64,000 nucleotides of DNA from Haladaptatus litoreus (GTDB lineage: Archaea > Halobacteriota > Halobacteria > Halobacteriales > Haladaptataceae), in assembly GCF_900156425.1 (NCBI RefSeq), contig NZ_FTNO01000001.1:1364001-1428000 (forward strand), in the 5' to 3' direction. A program made the translations under genes and the position numbers. The notes under the pieces are model-generated. The model worked only from the letters and a program-made list of their open reading frames with translations. It did not search any database and had not been told where the DNA came from. This document shows, in pieces, positions 1 through 7,604 of this stretch (positions are counted from its first letter, which is position 1; every line of letters begins with the position of its first letter).

Positions 1-62
1 AAGCCTGCCAGTCACGCGAACACGCGGAGCGGTTGGCGAACGAACACCGTGAGCGGGCAGGC

Positions 63-239
63 TTAGGCTGACTGTCGTTCCGCGTGAATCGTCATGAAAA
101 TGATTCCAAGCAGAACCAGCACTAAAGAGGTGCTCACCATCGCGCCTGTGCCGAGGCTGACGACGACGCCGACCAGCAGTGCGGCGATGAGCGTGAGGAG
201 GACGACGATGGCAGTCAGATAGGTTTCGATTGCGGGCAT
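63..239 (-). CDS. Small two-helix membrane protein (58 aa)
   Basis: ATG to TAA frame of 58 residues that begins MPAIETYLTA. Almost the whole chain is hydrophobic: one helix at about residues 7-30 and a second at about 34-51, separated by a Gly/Thr turn, then a short charged tail (HAERQSA). This is what a real small membrane protein looks like, not a chance frame. No family is recognised and no function can be assigned. It lies downstream of the CDF transporter on the same strand, 101 nt past that gene's stop, so co-transcription is possible but unproven. Confidence 0.55.
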   Translation of the reverse strand: MPAIETYLTAIVVLLTLIAALLVGVVVSLGTGAMVSTSLVLVLLGIIFMTIHAERQSA

Positions 240-340
240 TTGGTGGATTTTCTGTGGGCGGTGCGTAAAATGAATTGGTTCCTATTCGAAAGCTATTTTT
301 GACACTTTTCTATTACATTTGATATGATAGCGACACAGAA

Positions 341-1255
341 TCAGTTCGCGGACGACGACACCCTCTTTTCATCGGCATCCTTCCACTCACCCATTCCTGC
401 CGGGTCTAAGTGGATGTGAACGTCACCGACGTCGTCCCGCGACAGAAGCGTATTTCTCAAATCCGTCTCGATGTCGTGCGCTTCGATGAAACTGTGGTCT
501 GCCGACACCTCGGCGTGAAACTCGACTTCGTAGACGGTTCCGGCGTGGTACACCGTAAAATCGTGAACGCCGTGGACGTCCTCGTGGGTTCGAATTTCCT
601 CTCTTAGTTCCTCGCGGACGTGTTCCGGGGCGGCGGAGTCGATGAGGTAATCGACGTTTTCGCGTGCGACTTCGATACCTTGGTGAATGACGAGCAGGCT
701 GACCAATCCGCCCGCAATCGGGTCGAGGATGGGAAACCCACCTGCCATTCCCGCCACGCCCACGACCGCCGCGCCGGTCGTGTACAGGTCGTTTCTGCTG
801 TCGGCGACCAGTGCGGACAGGCCGGGCGATTGGACTTCCCGATTGACGCGCTTCGTGTACCAGTAACAGAAGTAGCGGTCGGCGAAGGCGAACGCGAGCG
901 CCGCCACGAGGTAGATGCTGTAATGCGATTCGGGCGAGGATTGAATCGTTTGCCACGCATCCACGAGCAGTTGCAAACCGAGGAGGACGAGCATTCCGCC
1001 GACGAACAGGGCGGTGAGAGGTTCGACCCGTTCGTGTCCGTGGGGGTGATTTTCGTCCGGGCCTTCGAACGAGAGGCGGCCCCAAATCAGCACCACCGCA
1101 CTGGCCAGCAGGTCGGCGACGGAGTGGGCGGCGTCGGCCACGAGCGCGAGGCTTCCGAACGCCAGTCCGAGTCCTCCCTCGACCACGATTTTGAGGACGT
1201 TCGTGATGACGTTGACCCACGACGCCTTGAGAAATTCGGTGCGGTGGTCGGCCAT
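341..1255 (-). CDS. Cation diffusion facilitator (CDF) family metal transporter
   Basis: 304 aa, normal CDF length. It should export divalent cations (Zn2+, Fe2+, Mn2+ or Co2+) in exchange for protons across the cytoplasmic membrane. Six membrane segments fill roughly residues 15-205. TM2 carries the CDF metal-site signature as ADAAHSVADL (about residues 40-49) and TM5 carries ADSRNDLY (about 150-157). A His-rich loop, ENHPHGHERVEP, lies between TM2 and TM3. Residues about 210-295 form the cytoplasmic ferredoxin-like metal-sensing domain, with several His residues and an HIHLDP ending. The metal cannot be decided from sequence: the TM5 motif has D and N where Zn transporters usually have H and D, which leaves an iron- or manganese-type role open. 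The gene appears monocistronic. Confidence 0.95.
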   Translation of the reverse strand: MADHRTEFLKASWVNVITNVLKIVVEGGLGLAFGSLALVADAAHSVADLLASAVVLIWGRLSFEGPDENHPHGHERVEPLTALFVGGMLVLLGLQLLVDAWQTIQSSPESHYSIYLVAALAFAFADRYFCYWYTKRVNREVQSPGLSALVADSRNDLYTTGAAVVGVAGMAGGFPILDPIAGGLVSLLVIHQGIEVARENVDYLIDSAAPEHVREELREEIRTHEDVHGVHDFTVYHAGTVYEVEFHAEVSADHSFIEAHDIETDLRNTLLSRDDVGDVHIHLDPAGMGEWKDADEKRVSSSAN

Positions 1256-1394
1256 TCGTGTTTTACTTTCCGGGAAGGATTATGAATATATTCATTAGAT
1301 TTAACAAAATCGGATTTAGAGCGAATCTAAAAATACGTTTCGTGCCGGTAAAACGGTGTGAAACGAGTGTTTATCTGTTGCTCGATTCTCTTCG

Positions 1395-1541
1395 TTAGAA
1401 GAGTCGCCGGGTCATTATCAGGAATCCCACCACGAGGAGTCCGATTCCCCAATAAACCGATGGGTAGGGGAGCCATTTCAGGAGGAGCGTGACGACGCCG
1501 GACGTGAACAGCGACCAGCCGATAGTCGTGTCGTATCCCAT
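1395..1541 (-). CDS. Small membrane protein (48 aa)
   Basis: 48-residue ATG-TAA frame starting MGYDTTIGWS, with two hydrophobic stretches (about 8-22 and 29-42) and a basic end, RRLF. The composition is typical of tiny haloarchaeal membrane proteins, but no family is recognised and no function is proposed. It sits alone between the CDF transporter and a zinc-finger microprotein. The evidence is the clean hydrophobicity pattern only. Confidence 0.5.
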   Translation of the reverse strand: MGYDTTIGWSLFTSGVVTLLLKWLPYPSVYWGIGLLVVGFLIMTRRLF

Positions 1542-1613
1542 AGAACGTAAACCACGGCGAACCCTTTCAATACTCTGCCTGCGCGAATCGAAAATAATCG
1601 GGCGGGCGAATCC

Positions 1614-1748
1614 CTACTGGATGTAGGATGGGTCTTCCGCGTCGCAGTTCGTTTCGTGCTGTTTGGCATCTCCTCGGTCGTCGAACAGCAACCCGCACTC
1701 CTCACACCGGTACCACGTTTGGTTGTCACGCTGGGTTTGGGCCACCAT
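1614..1748 (-). CDS. Zinc-finger-like microprotein (44 aa)
   Basis: 44 residues starting MVAQTQRDNQ. The core is WYRCEECGLLF, followed about 12 residues later by H and C (KQHETNC), giving a C-x2-C ... H-x4-C zinc-binding arrangement at about residues 14-35. The chain ends in acidic DAEDPSYIQ. Small single-finger proteins of this layout are conserved in haloarchaea; their targets are unknown. It is divergent from the CDC48 gene, 77 nt between starts. The metal ligands and short spacing make a real gene likely. Confidence 0.7.
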   Translation of the reverse strand: MVAQTQRDNQTWYRCEECGLLFDDRGDAKQHETNCDAEDPSYIQ

Positions 1749-1825
1749 AATTGAAGGCAGGTCACCATCGGACAAATGCGTTTCTGCGGGAAACCCTGAA
1801 GATGGTCGGGCGACGAGTAAGCGAT

Positions 1826-3982
1826 ATGACTGAAAAACCGACGGTTTCTCTCACCGTCAGGGGCGCGGAAAAACGAGACGGCGGGCGGGGTATCGCCCGG
1901 ATTACCGATGACGCACGAAAGCAACTCGGCGTCCTGAGCGGCGACACAATCGCCCTCGAAGGCGGCCAGACGACGGTCGTCAAGGTGTGGCCCGCCGCGA
2001 GTACGGTGCCGGAAAATACGGTGCAGATCGACGCCGAAACCCGCGCCAACGCAGGCGTCAAAATCGGCGATAAAGTGTCGGTTCGGCCAATTGCTGTCTC
2101 CGACGCCAAGTCGATAACCGTCGTTCCGAAAGCAAACTTCTCGCTCGACGACGTGGACACCTTAGAATCCGCGACGAAACGCGAACTACTGGACAGGCCG
2201 GTCAGCGCGGGAGAGCGCGCACGAATCGAACGACTTGGCGATGCGGGCCTATTCGTCGTCTCGAAAACCGACCCCAGCGGAACCGTCCGCGTGACGACCG
2301 AGACTGAGGTGAACGTCTCCCTGTCGAAACTCGCGGACTCCGTCATTCCGACAACCTCCGATGAATCGAGCGAAGTGACCGACGCGACGGAGGTCACGGG
2401 GGCGACCTACGAGGACATCGGGGGCATGGACGAGGAACTGCGCCGGGTTCGCGAGATGGTCGAACTGCCGCTGTCGAATCCCGCGCTGTTCCGCCGATTG
2501 GGTATCGACCCGCCAAAAGGCGTTCTGCTCTACGGCCCGCCCGGAACCGGGAAAACCCTCATCGCGAAGGCGGTGGCGAACGAAGTTAACGCGCATTTCG
2601 TCTCCGTCTCCGGCCCGGAAGTGATGAGCAAATATAAGGGCGAAAGCGAAGAACGCCTCCGCGAAATCTTCAACGAGGCGAGCGAGAACGCCCCGTCCAT
2701 CATCTTCTTCGACGAGGTGGACAGCCTCGGCGGGAAGCGCGACGACGAAAGCGATATGGAAAACCGATTGGTCGCCCAGATGCTCTCGCTGATGGACGGC
2801 CTCGAATCGCGCGGCGAAATCGTGGTTATCGGCGCGACGAACCGGGTTGACGCCATCGACCCCGCGCTCCGGCGCGGCGGTCGATTCGACCGCGAAATCG
2901 AAATCGGCGCGCCGGACGAAGCGGGGCGCCGCGAAATCCTCGAAGTTCATACCCGCGGGATGCCGCTCACGGGCGATGTCTCTATCGAGCGCCTTGCGGC
3001 GACGACTCACGGATTCGTCGGGGCCGACCTCCACGCGCTCGTCACGGAGGCCGCGATGGCCGCACTTCGCCGCGCGCGAGACGAGGGTTCGGACGACGAA
3101 GAACTCCTTTCGGTCGAAGTCACCCGCGAGGATTTCAACACCGCGATGGCCAGCGTCGAACCGTCCGCAATGCGGGAGTTCGTCGCGGAAGCGCCGGAAA
3201 TCTCGTTCGAGGACGTTGGTGGACTGGACGAAGCAAAGCAGACGCTCATCGAAGCGGTGGAGTGGCCGCTCTCGTACTCCAATCTGTTCGAAGCGACGAA
3301 GACGGAACCGCCGAGTGGCGTTCTCCTCTACGGCCCACCCGGAACCGGGAAAACGCTCCTCGCGCGGGCCTTGGCGGGCGAAAGCGACGTGAACTTCGTC
3401 CAAGTCGCCGGGCCGGAACTCCTCGACAGGTACGTCGGTGAGAGCGAGAAATCCGTCCGGGAGGTGTTCGACCGGGCCAGACAGGCCTCTCCAGCTATCG
3501 TGTTTTTCGACGAAATCGATGCAATCGCAAGCCAACGCGGCGAATCGCACGAAGTCACGGAACGCGTCGTCTCACAACTGCTGACCGAAATCGACGGCCT
3601 CACTGAAAACCCGAACCTCGTCGTCCTCGCGGCGACCAACCGCCGGGATGCTATCGACCCAGCCCTTCTTCGCCCCGGTCGAATCGAAGCCCACATCGAA
3701 GTTCCAGCGCCGGACGAGAAAGGGCGACGCAAGATTCTCTCGGTTCACGCGGACGACAAACCGCTGGCCGACGACGTGGATTTGGATGCCCTCGCGGAAG
3801 AACTGGAGGGCTACACGGGTGCGGACTTAGAAGCCCTCGTCAGGAACGCTTCGATGCGAGCAATCCGGGAGGCCGCTGACGAGTGGAGTCCGGAAGAGGC
3901 CAACGAACGCGCGGACGAAATCGTCATCGAAGCGCGCCACTTCGACGTGGCGCGTGAGTTCGTCCAACCGACGATGACGTAA
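1826..3982 (+). CDS. cdc48: CDC48/VAT-type AAA+ ATPase
   Basis: 718 aa with the full p97/VAT layout: an N-terminal double-psi barrel domain (about 1-185), D1 AAA module with Walker A GPPGTGKT (about 237-244) and Walker B FFDEVD (about 294), and D2 with a second GPPGTGKT (about 502) and FFDEID (about 560). Arg-finger regions follow each Walker B. The enzyme unfolds or segregates protein substrates using ATP, probably feeding the proteasome. The frame is open 25 codons further upstream, but MTEKPTVSLTV matches the family N-terminus, so that ATG is used. The gene is monocistronic and divergent from the small zinc-finger gene. It ends normally without a recognisable C-terminal HbYX tail. Confidence 0.95.
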   Translation: MTEKPTVSLTVRGAEKRDGGRGIARITDDARKQLGVLSGDTIALEGGQTTVVKVWPAASTVPENTVQIDAETRANAGVKIGDKVSVRPIAVSDAKSITVVPKANFSLDDVDTLESATKRELLDRPVSAGERARIERLGDAGLFVVSKTDPSGTVRVTTETEVNVSLSKLADSVIPTTSDESSEVTDATEVTGATYEDIGGMDEELRRVREMVELPLSNPALFRRLGIDPPKGVLLYGPPGTGKTLIAKAVANEVNAHFVSVSGPEVMSKYKGESEERLREIFNEASENAPSIIFFDEVDSLGGKRDDESDMENRLVAQMLSLMDGLESRGEIVVIGATNRVDAIDPALRRGGRFDREIEIGAPDEAGRREILEVHTRGMPLTGDVSIERLAATTHGFVGADLHALVTEAAMAALRRARDEGSDDEELLSVEVTREDFNTAMASVEPSAMREFVAEAPEISFEDVGGLDEAKQTLIEAVEWPLSYSNLFEATKTEPPSGVLLYGPPGTGKTLLARALAGESDVNFVQVAGPELLDRYVGESEKSVREVFDRARQASPAIVFFDEIDAIASQRGESHEVTERVVSQLLTEIDGLTENPNLVVLAATNRRDAIDPALLRPGRIEAHIEVPAPDEKGRRKILSVHADDKPLADDVDLDALAEELEGYTGADLEALVRNASMRAIREAADEWSPEEANERADEIVIEARHFDVAREFVQPTMT

Positions 3983-3992
3983 TTCGTGAGAA

Positions 3993-5457
3993 TTACGGAC
4001 ACGACCGGGTCGTCAGCTTTACTCGCTCCGTCGGTTCCGGCCCATCGAGGGTCGTTGGCTGGCGCACGTAGTAGACGGAAATGTCGGTGAGGCCGTCCTC
4101 GTGGTTGCTGTTCCAGCGGTCACAGACGTAGTCGGTAAAGTGCGGTCGGAGCCGTTCATTCTGTGGATATTGCACGTCGAGGAGATATTTGTACCATCGG
4201 TGGGTCGGATAGCCCAAACTCGCATCCGTGGGCCGACCCCAGCGAACGTCGGAGTCGTGAAACGCATCGACCTGTCGCCCCGATTCGAGCGTCCCGGGGA
4301 CGACGTACCAGCCATCGACGCCCCACGGTTCGGGAGCGAACATGCTCCATCGGTGTTCCGCCGGGTCTGCCACGTCGTTCACCTGCTCCGGCGTTTGGAC
4401 GTAACCGAGCGTCGCGGCGTTCCAGACGAGGACGGAGACGAGGAGACACGCCGCAACGAGCGTGGCGATTCGCCCCGCCCATCGAGAAACAGTTGCTGGA
4501 ATCGTCGGCGAAGTTCGAGTGGGCAATGCTCCCCGCTCGAATTTTTCTCGCCACCGATAACCGTCGAGTGATTCCGCGAGCGGGTCGGTTATCCGCTCTG
4601 CGGCATCCCAGACGACGCTCGGGAAGAACGGAACTAGGGCGACGACGGAAACCAACGGGAAGATACTGAGGTGGAGGGTCAACAGCATCCCGACGTGCAT
4701 CGCTACGAACAGCGACGCGAATGCGGCCCGCAACCACCCAGTCAAGAGGAGCAGCAGTACCGACGAGATGACCAGTGCGAGCCAGAGCGCATCGAATAGT
4801 CGGAGGAGGATGGGAAACTGGGCGAGGAAATCCCCGAACGAAGTGGTGTAACTTTGCAGACTGAATATGTACTGCACCGCGACACCATCCATCCACATGT
4901 CGCCGCGGAGTTTGAACAGGGCGTTTGCGGTGTAGACGATTACCACTTGCACCAGTAACCCGGCGGACGCGAAACTCACGACGCGCCGTGCTGGTCGATC
5001 GATTCGGCAAGAATCGACCGACCAGCGTTCGCCCAGTGGTAAGAAGACACTCCACAAGAGCAGTCACCAAAGGAGAGAGTCCCCCGAGTTCAGGAGGGTC
5101 GGGTTTCGGAACTGGAGCGACACGAGAAGGACGAACGAAACGACTGTCGAAAGCCGCGTTCGGTAACCGAGGAGCAGTGACACCGCGAAAATGCCAGCAA
5201 CGACGAACAGGAGAACCTGAAACCACGTCGCACCCGAGAGGGTATGAATCGAAAGCTGTGACATACTGGGGTACTGCACTCCGAGAACCGACCGAGGGAA
5301 CACTCCGGCGTCGGTGTAGAACGCGACGAGATTACGCGACCGGAGCAATAAGTCGATGAGCAAGAGGAGTCCGAGAGTGATTCGAAAGGCGGCGAGCGCC
5401 CGCGCGTCGATTCCGATTCGACGCGCGAAGGCTCGCTACAGTCGCAGATATGTCCAT
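3993..5457 (-). pseudogene. HTTM-domain membrane protein, broken by an internal stop and a lost start frame
   Basis: Two pieces in the same frame make one HTTM (vitamin K-dependent carboxylase-like membrane) protein. The N-terminal piece contains RSRNLVAFYTDAGVFPRSVL and LLGYRTRLSTV. The C-terminal piece contains FLPLGERWSVDS, ANALFKLRGDMW and a C-terminal extracellular-type region. They are separated only by an in-frame TGA at 5064-5066, between SLLW and LLLW, a place where relatives keep an Arg: a CGA to TGA change would explain it. Upstream, homologous residues (ARRIGIDARALAAF) continue to an in-frame TAG at 5436-5438. The only nearby ATG (5455-5457) is one base out of frame, so the start also looks damaged. 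A TTG restart at 5055-5057 could still give a 354-aa protein, but it would lack the first helices. It lies just downstream of a Tat-exported protein gene. Confidence 0.75.
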
Positions 5458-5531
5458 GGACGCGAATATAATCGAATCGGTATAACTCTTCTATTTTAGT
5501 AGTATTCGGGGTTGAAAATAAGGTTCGACGG

Positions 5532-6560
5532 TCAGGGTTGCCAGTAGATGTCAGTCGCGCGGTGGCGTTTGTCGTATCCTTCCATTCCTTCGCCAAGCAG
5601 CCATCTGAGGCGCAAATCGTCGTACAGCGTGCTGTGGGTGTAGTCCACGAACGTCATCGGGATGACTAACTCTCCGTCTTCTTTGAACGCGCTAGCGACA
5701 CCCGTGTAAACGTGTTTATGGCGTTCGTCGAACACTTTCGCCCCCACCACGGGGGTTTCTTGTTGCTGTGCCGGAACCGAGTGCAGTGCTTCGACTGACC
5801 GCCACGTAAATTCGTAGCAGAACATCCCTGCGGTTTCCCCGGCCTTCATCGCATCGTACTCCGTGGGAGTTCGGAAATGTTTCCGCAGGTCAACCGACCC
5901 AAAGAGGATGTTGTCCTCTACCGACCCCGCGAGGTACCGCGGAATGTCGTAGTACGTTTCGTCTCGGAATCCTTCGACGAGCCCCTCTAAAACCGCTTTT
6001 GGTTGTTCCGGCGACGCCCCAGAGAACGATTCGATCACCAACGGTTCGACGTGCTGGTATCGGTCACCACGTAGCGCTTCGATGGTGAACGGTCGAGTCT
6101 CCGTGCCGCGAACTCGCCGGAAGAAATCCTCGTAACCGAAAAATTCGAACCGATAATCGTCGGCTTCGATTGCCGAGAGGTCGCTGACCAACTGTCCGAG
6201 TGGTTGTCCAGCGAGTTCCAATTCGGTATCCAACTGGTCGGCATCCGCCGCGGCGGATGCCGACAGCGGAATTGCCTGCCGACCCTCTCCATCGTGGACT
6301 CGGATTTCGTCCTCTTTGAGTTGGATTTCGTGACCTGAAACAGTCGTCGCGAAGGGAGACGGTTCGAGTCGCTCGCCCGCAACCGCAGAAAGGTCTTGGT
6401 CGTGCAGATTCGTGCCGACGAGAACGCCGTAGCCAATCAGTACGTTGTCCGCCGCTTTCGCCCCGCCGAGTACGACGCCACCCCCACCGAGCGCGGAAAG
6501 CATCTGTCGCCGGGACAGGTCTTTCTCGGAAATTTCGGAGAACGCACTCGCCCAGTCCAT
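5532..6560 (-). CDS. Tat-exported protein of unknown function (342 aa)
   Basis: Residues about 14-40 read LSRRQMLSALGGGG followed by a weakly hydrophobic Gly/Ala stretch, a twin-arginine signal; no lipobox Cys follows clearly. The mature region is mixed alpha/beta with many aromatic residues and ends HRATDIYWQP. No enzyme motif is recognised and no family is claimed. The start fits a leaderless transcript: an ACTTATTCC box lies 27 nt upstream of the ATG. The downstream neighbour, 75 nt away on the same strand, is the decayed HTTM membrane gene, so the two may once have formed a two-gene unit. Confidence 0.8.
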   Translation of the reverse strand: MDWASAFSEISEKDLSRRQMLSALGGGGVVLGGAKAADNVLIGYGVLVGTNLHDQDLSAVAGERLEPSPFATTVSGHEIQLKEDEIRVHDGEGRQAIPLSASAAADADQLDTELELAGQPLGQLVSDLSAIEADDYRFEFFGYEDFFRRVRGTETRPFTIEALRGDRYQHVEPLVIESFSGASPEQPKAVLEGLVEGFRDETYYDIPRYLAGSVEDNILFGSVDLRKHFRTPTEYDAMKAGETAGMFCYEFTWRSVEALHSVPAQQQETPVVGAKVFDERHKHVYTGVASAFKEDGELVIPMTFVDYTHSTLYDDLRLRWLLGEGMEGYDKRHRATDIYWQP

Positions 6561-6582
6561 ATCCCTGCGTCGGGACGAACTG

Positions 6583-6590
6583 GAATAAGT
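6583..6590 (-). promoter_or_regulatory. TATA box for the Tat-exported protein gene
   Basis: Minus-strand ACTTATTC, centred about 27 nt upstream of the ATG at 6560. This is the spacing expected for a haloarchaeal leaderless transcript. Confidence 0.5.
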
Positions 6591-6668
6591 CTTCTATCTT
6601 TGACTAACGGCGGAGAAACATTCTGCCGCAAAAACTACTGATGGCGTCGTGGTACGACCCATGCGACC

Positions 6669-6905
6669 ATGACTGACGCATACGTCCACATCAGCGCCGA
6701 ATCGACGTCCGTACTGCACGCCGCGCGCGAAGTCGCCGAAATCGAGGAGGTGACCTCGGCGCACGTCGTCACCGGAGAGTACGACGTTATTGCACAAATC
6801 GAACTGGACAACCCGGACGGCCTTCCCCACGTGGTCGCCGAGAAGATTCAGAACGCACCACCCGTCGAGGGGACGATGACGAGCGTGGCCTACGAGGCAG
6901 AGTAG
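6669..6905 (+). CDS. Stand-alone Lrp/AsnC ligand-binding (RAM) domain protein
   Basis: 78 aa covering only the beta-alpha-beta-beta-alpha-beta effector domain of Lrp/AsnC regulators, with no helix-turn-helix. It begins TDAYVHISAES, and the diagnostic stretch VTGEYDVIAQIELDN lies at about residues 37-51. Such stand-alone domains bind amino acids and form dimers or octamers. They are thought to modulate full-length Lrp proteins, but the partner here is unknown. It is convergent with pcp: its stop codon at 6903-6905 directly abuts pcp's stop. Confidence 0.9.
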   Translation: MTDAYVHISAESTSVLHAAREVAEIEEVTSAHVVTGEYDVIAQIELDNPDGLPHVVAEKIQNAPPVEGTMTSVAYEAE

Positions 6906-7547
6906 TTAGCCATTCAGAGTTGTATCGAACGTCCGCCGAATCGCTTCGGCTTGCATCGCCAGCGACAGACTCGGTTTTACGGAAGCGCCACTGGTTCCGT
7001 TCCCGTCGCGGGCTCGCTGTGCGGCCATGCCGGGGGTGCAGGGAAGGTGGACGAATCCCATCGGAGTATCTAATTTTTCGGCTTCCAGATACGCCTGCGT
7101 CGAGTAGAGAATATTGTTGCAGAGGTGGGTTCCGGCGGTGTTCGAGACGTGGGCCGGAATCCCGCGTTCGAGCAATTCCTCGACAACCGAAACGACGGGA
7201 AGGGTTGCGAAGAACCCGGCCTGATTGCCCGGTCGAATACGCTCGTTTCGCGGTTCCGCGTCGGCGTTGTCGGGCGTGCTTCCGCAATCGTTGACGTTGA
7301 TGCCGACGCGCTCGACGCTGATGCCTGCCCGCCCTGCCGCGAGGCCGGTTGCGACGATTGCAGTCGGGTCGTGAGTCTCGATGAGGTTCTGCATCTCGCT
7401 CGCGGTTCTGTCGAACTGGACGGGGAGGACGTGACCCGAAATTTCGTGCCCCGCAATTTCCTCGCCATCGAGTTCGCGGGCGACCATCGCGCTCGGATTT
7501 TCGTCGTGGTCGCCGAACGGTTCGTAGCCGGTTAGGAGGAGTGTCAT
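6906..7547 (-). CDS. pcp: Pyroglutamyl-peptidase I
   Basis: 213 aa, the usual length for peptidase family C15. It removes N-terminal pyroglutamate from peptides in the cytoplasm. The start MTLLLTGYEPFGDHDENPS is the family N-terminus. The catalytic Glu sits in SVERVGIN (about residue 79), the Cys in NTAGTHLCNN (about 142) and the His in GFVHLP (about 166). All three are present, so the enzyme should be active. It is monocistronic and convergent with the RAM-domain gene. Confidence 0.92.
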   Translation of the reverse strand: MTLLLTGYEPFGDHDENPSAMVARELDGEEIAGHEISGHVLPVQFDRTASEMQNLIETHDPTAIVATGLAAGRAGISVERVGINVNDCGSTPDNADAEPRNERIRPGNQAGFFATLPVVSVVEELLERGIPAHVSNTAGTHLCNNILYSTQAYLEAEKLDTPMGFVHLPCTPGMAAQRARDGNGTSGASVKPSLSLAMQAEAIRRTFDTTLNG

Positions 7548-7604
7548 GGAAGAGAATTTCCGGGAAGTGGGCTTAGTTGGTTGGCTTCCGGCGAATCGGG
7601 AAAA

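Noticed and set aside
2249..3550. 433-aa open frame antisense to cdc48
   Set aside because: It mirrors the highly biased codons of the real gene; no family resemblance.
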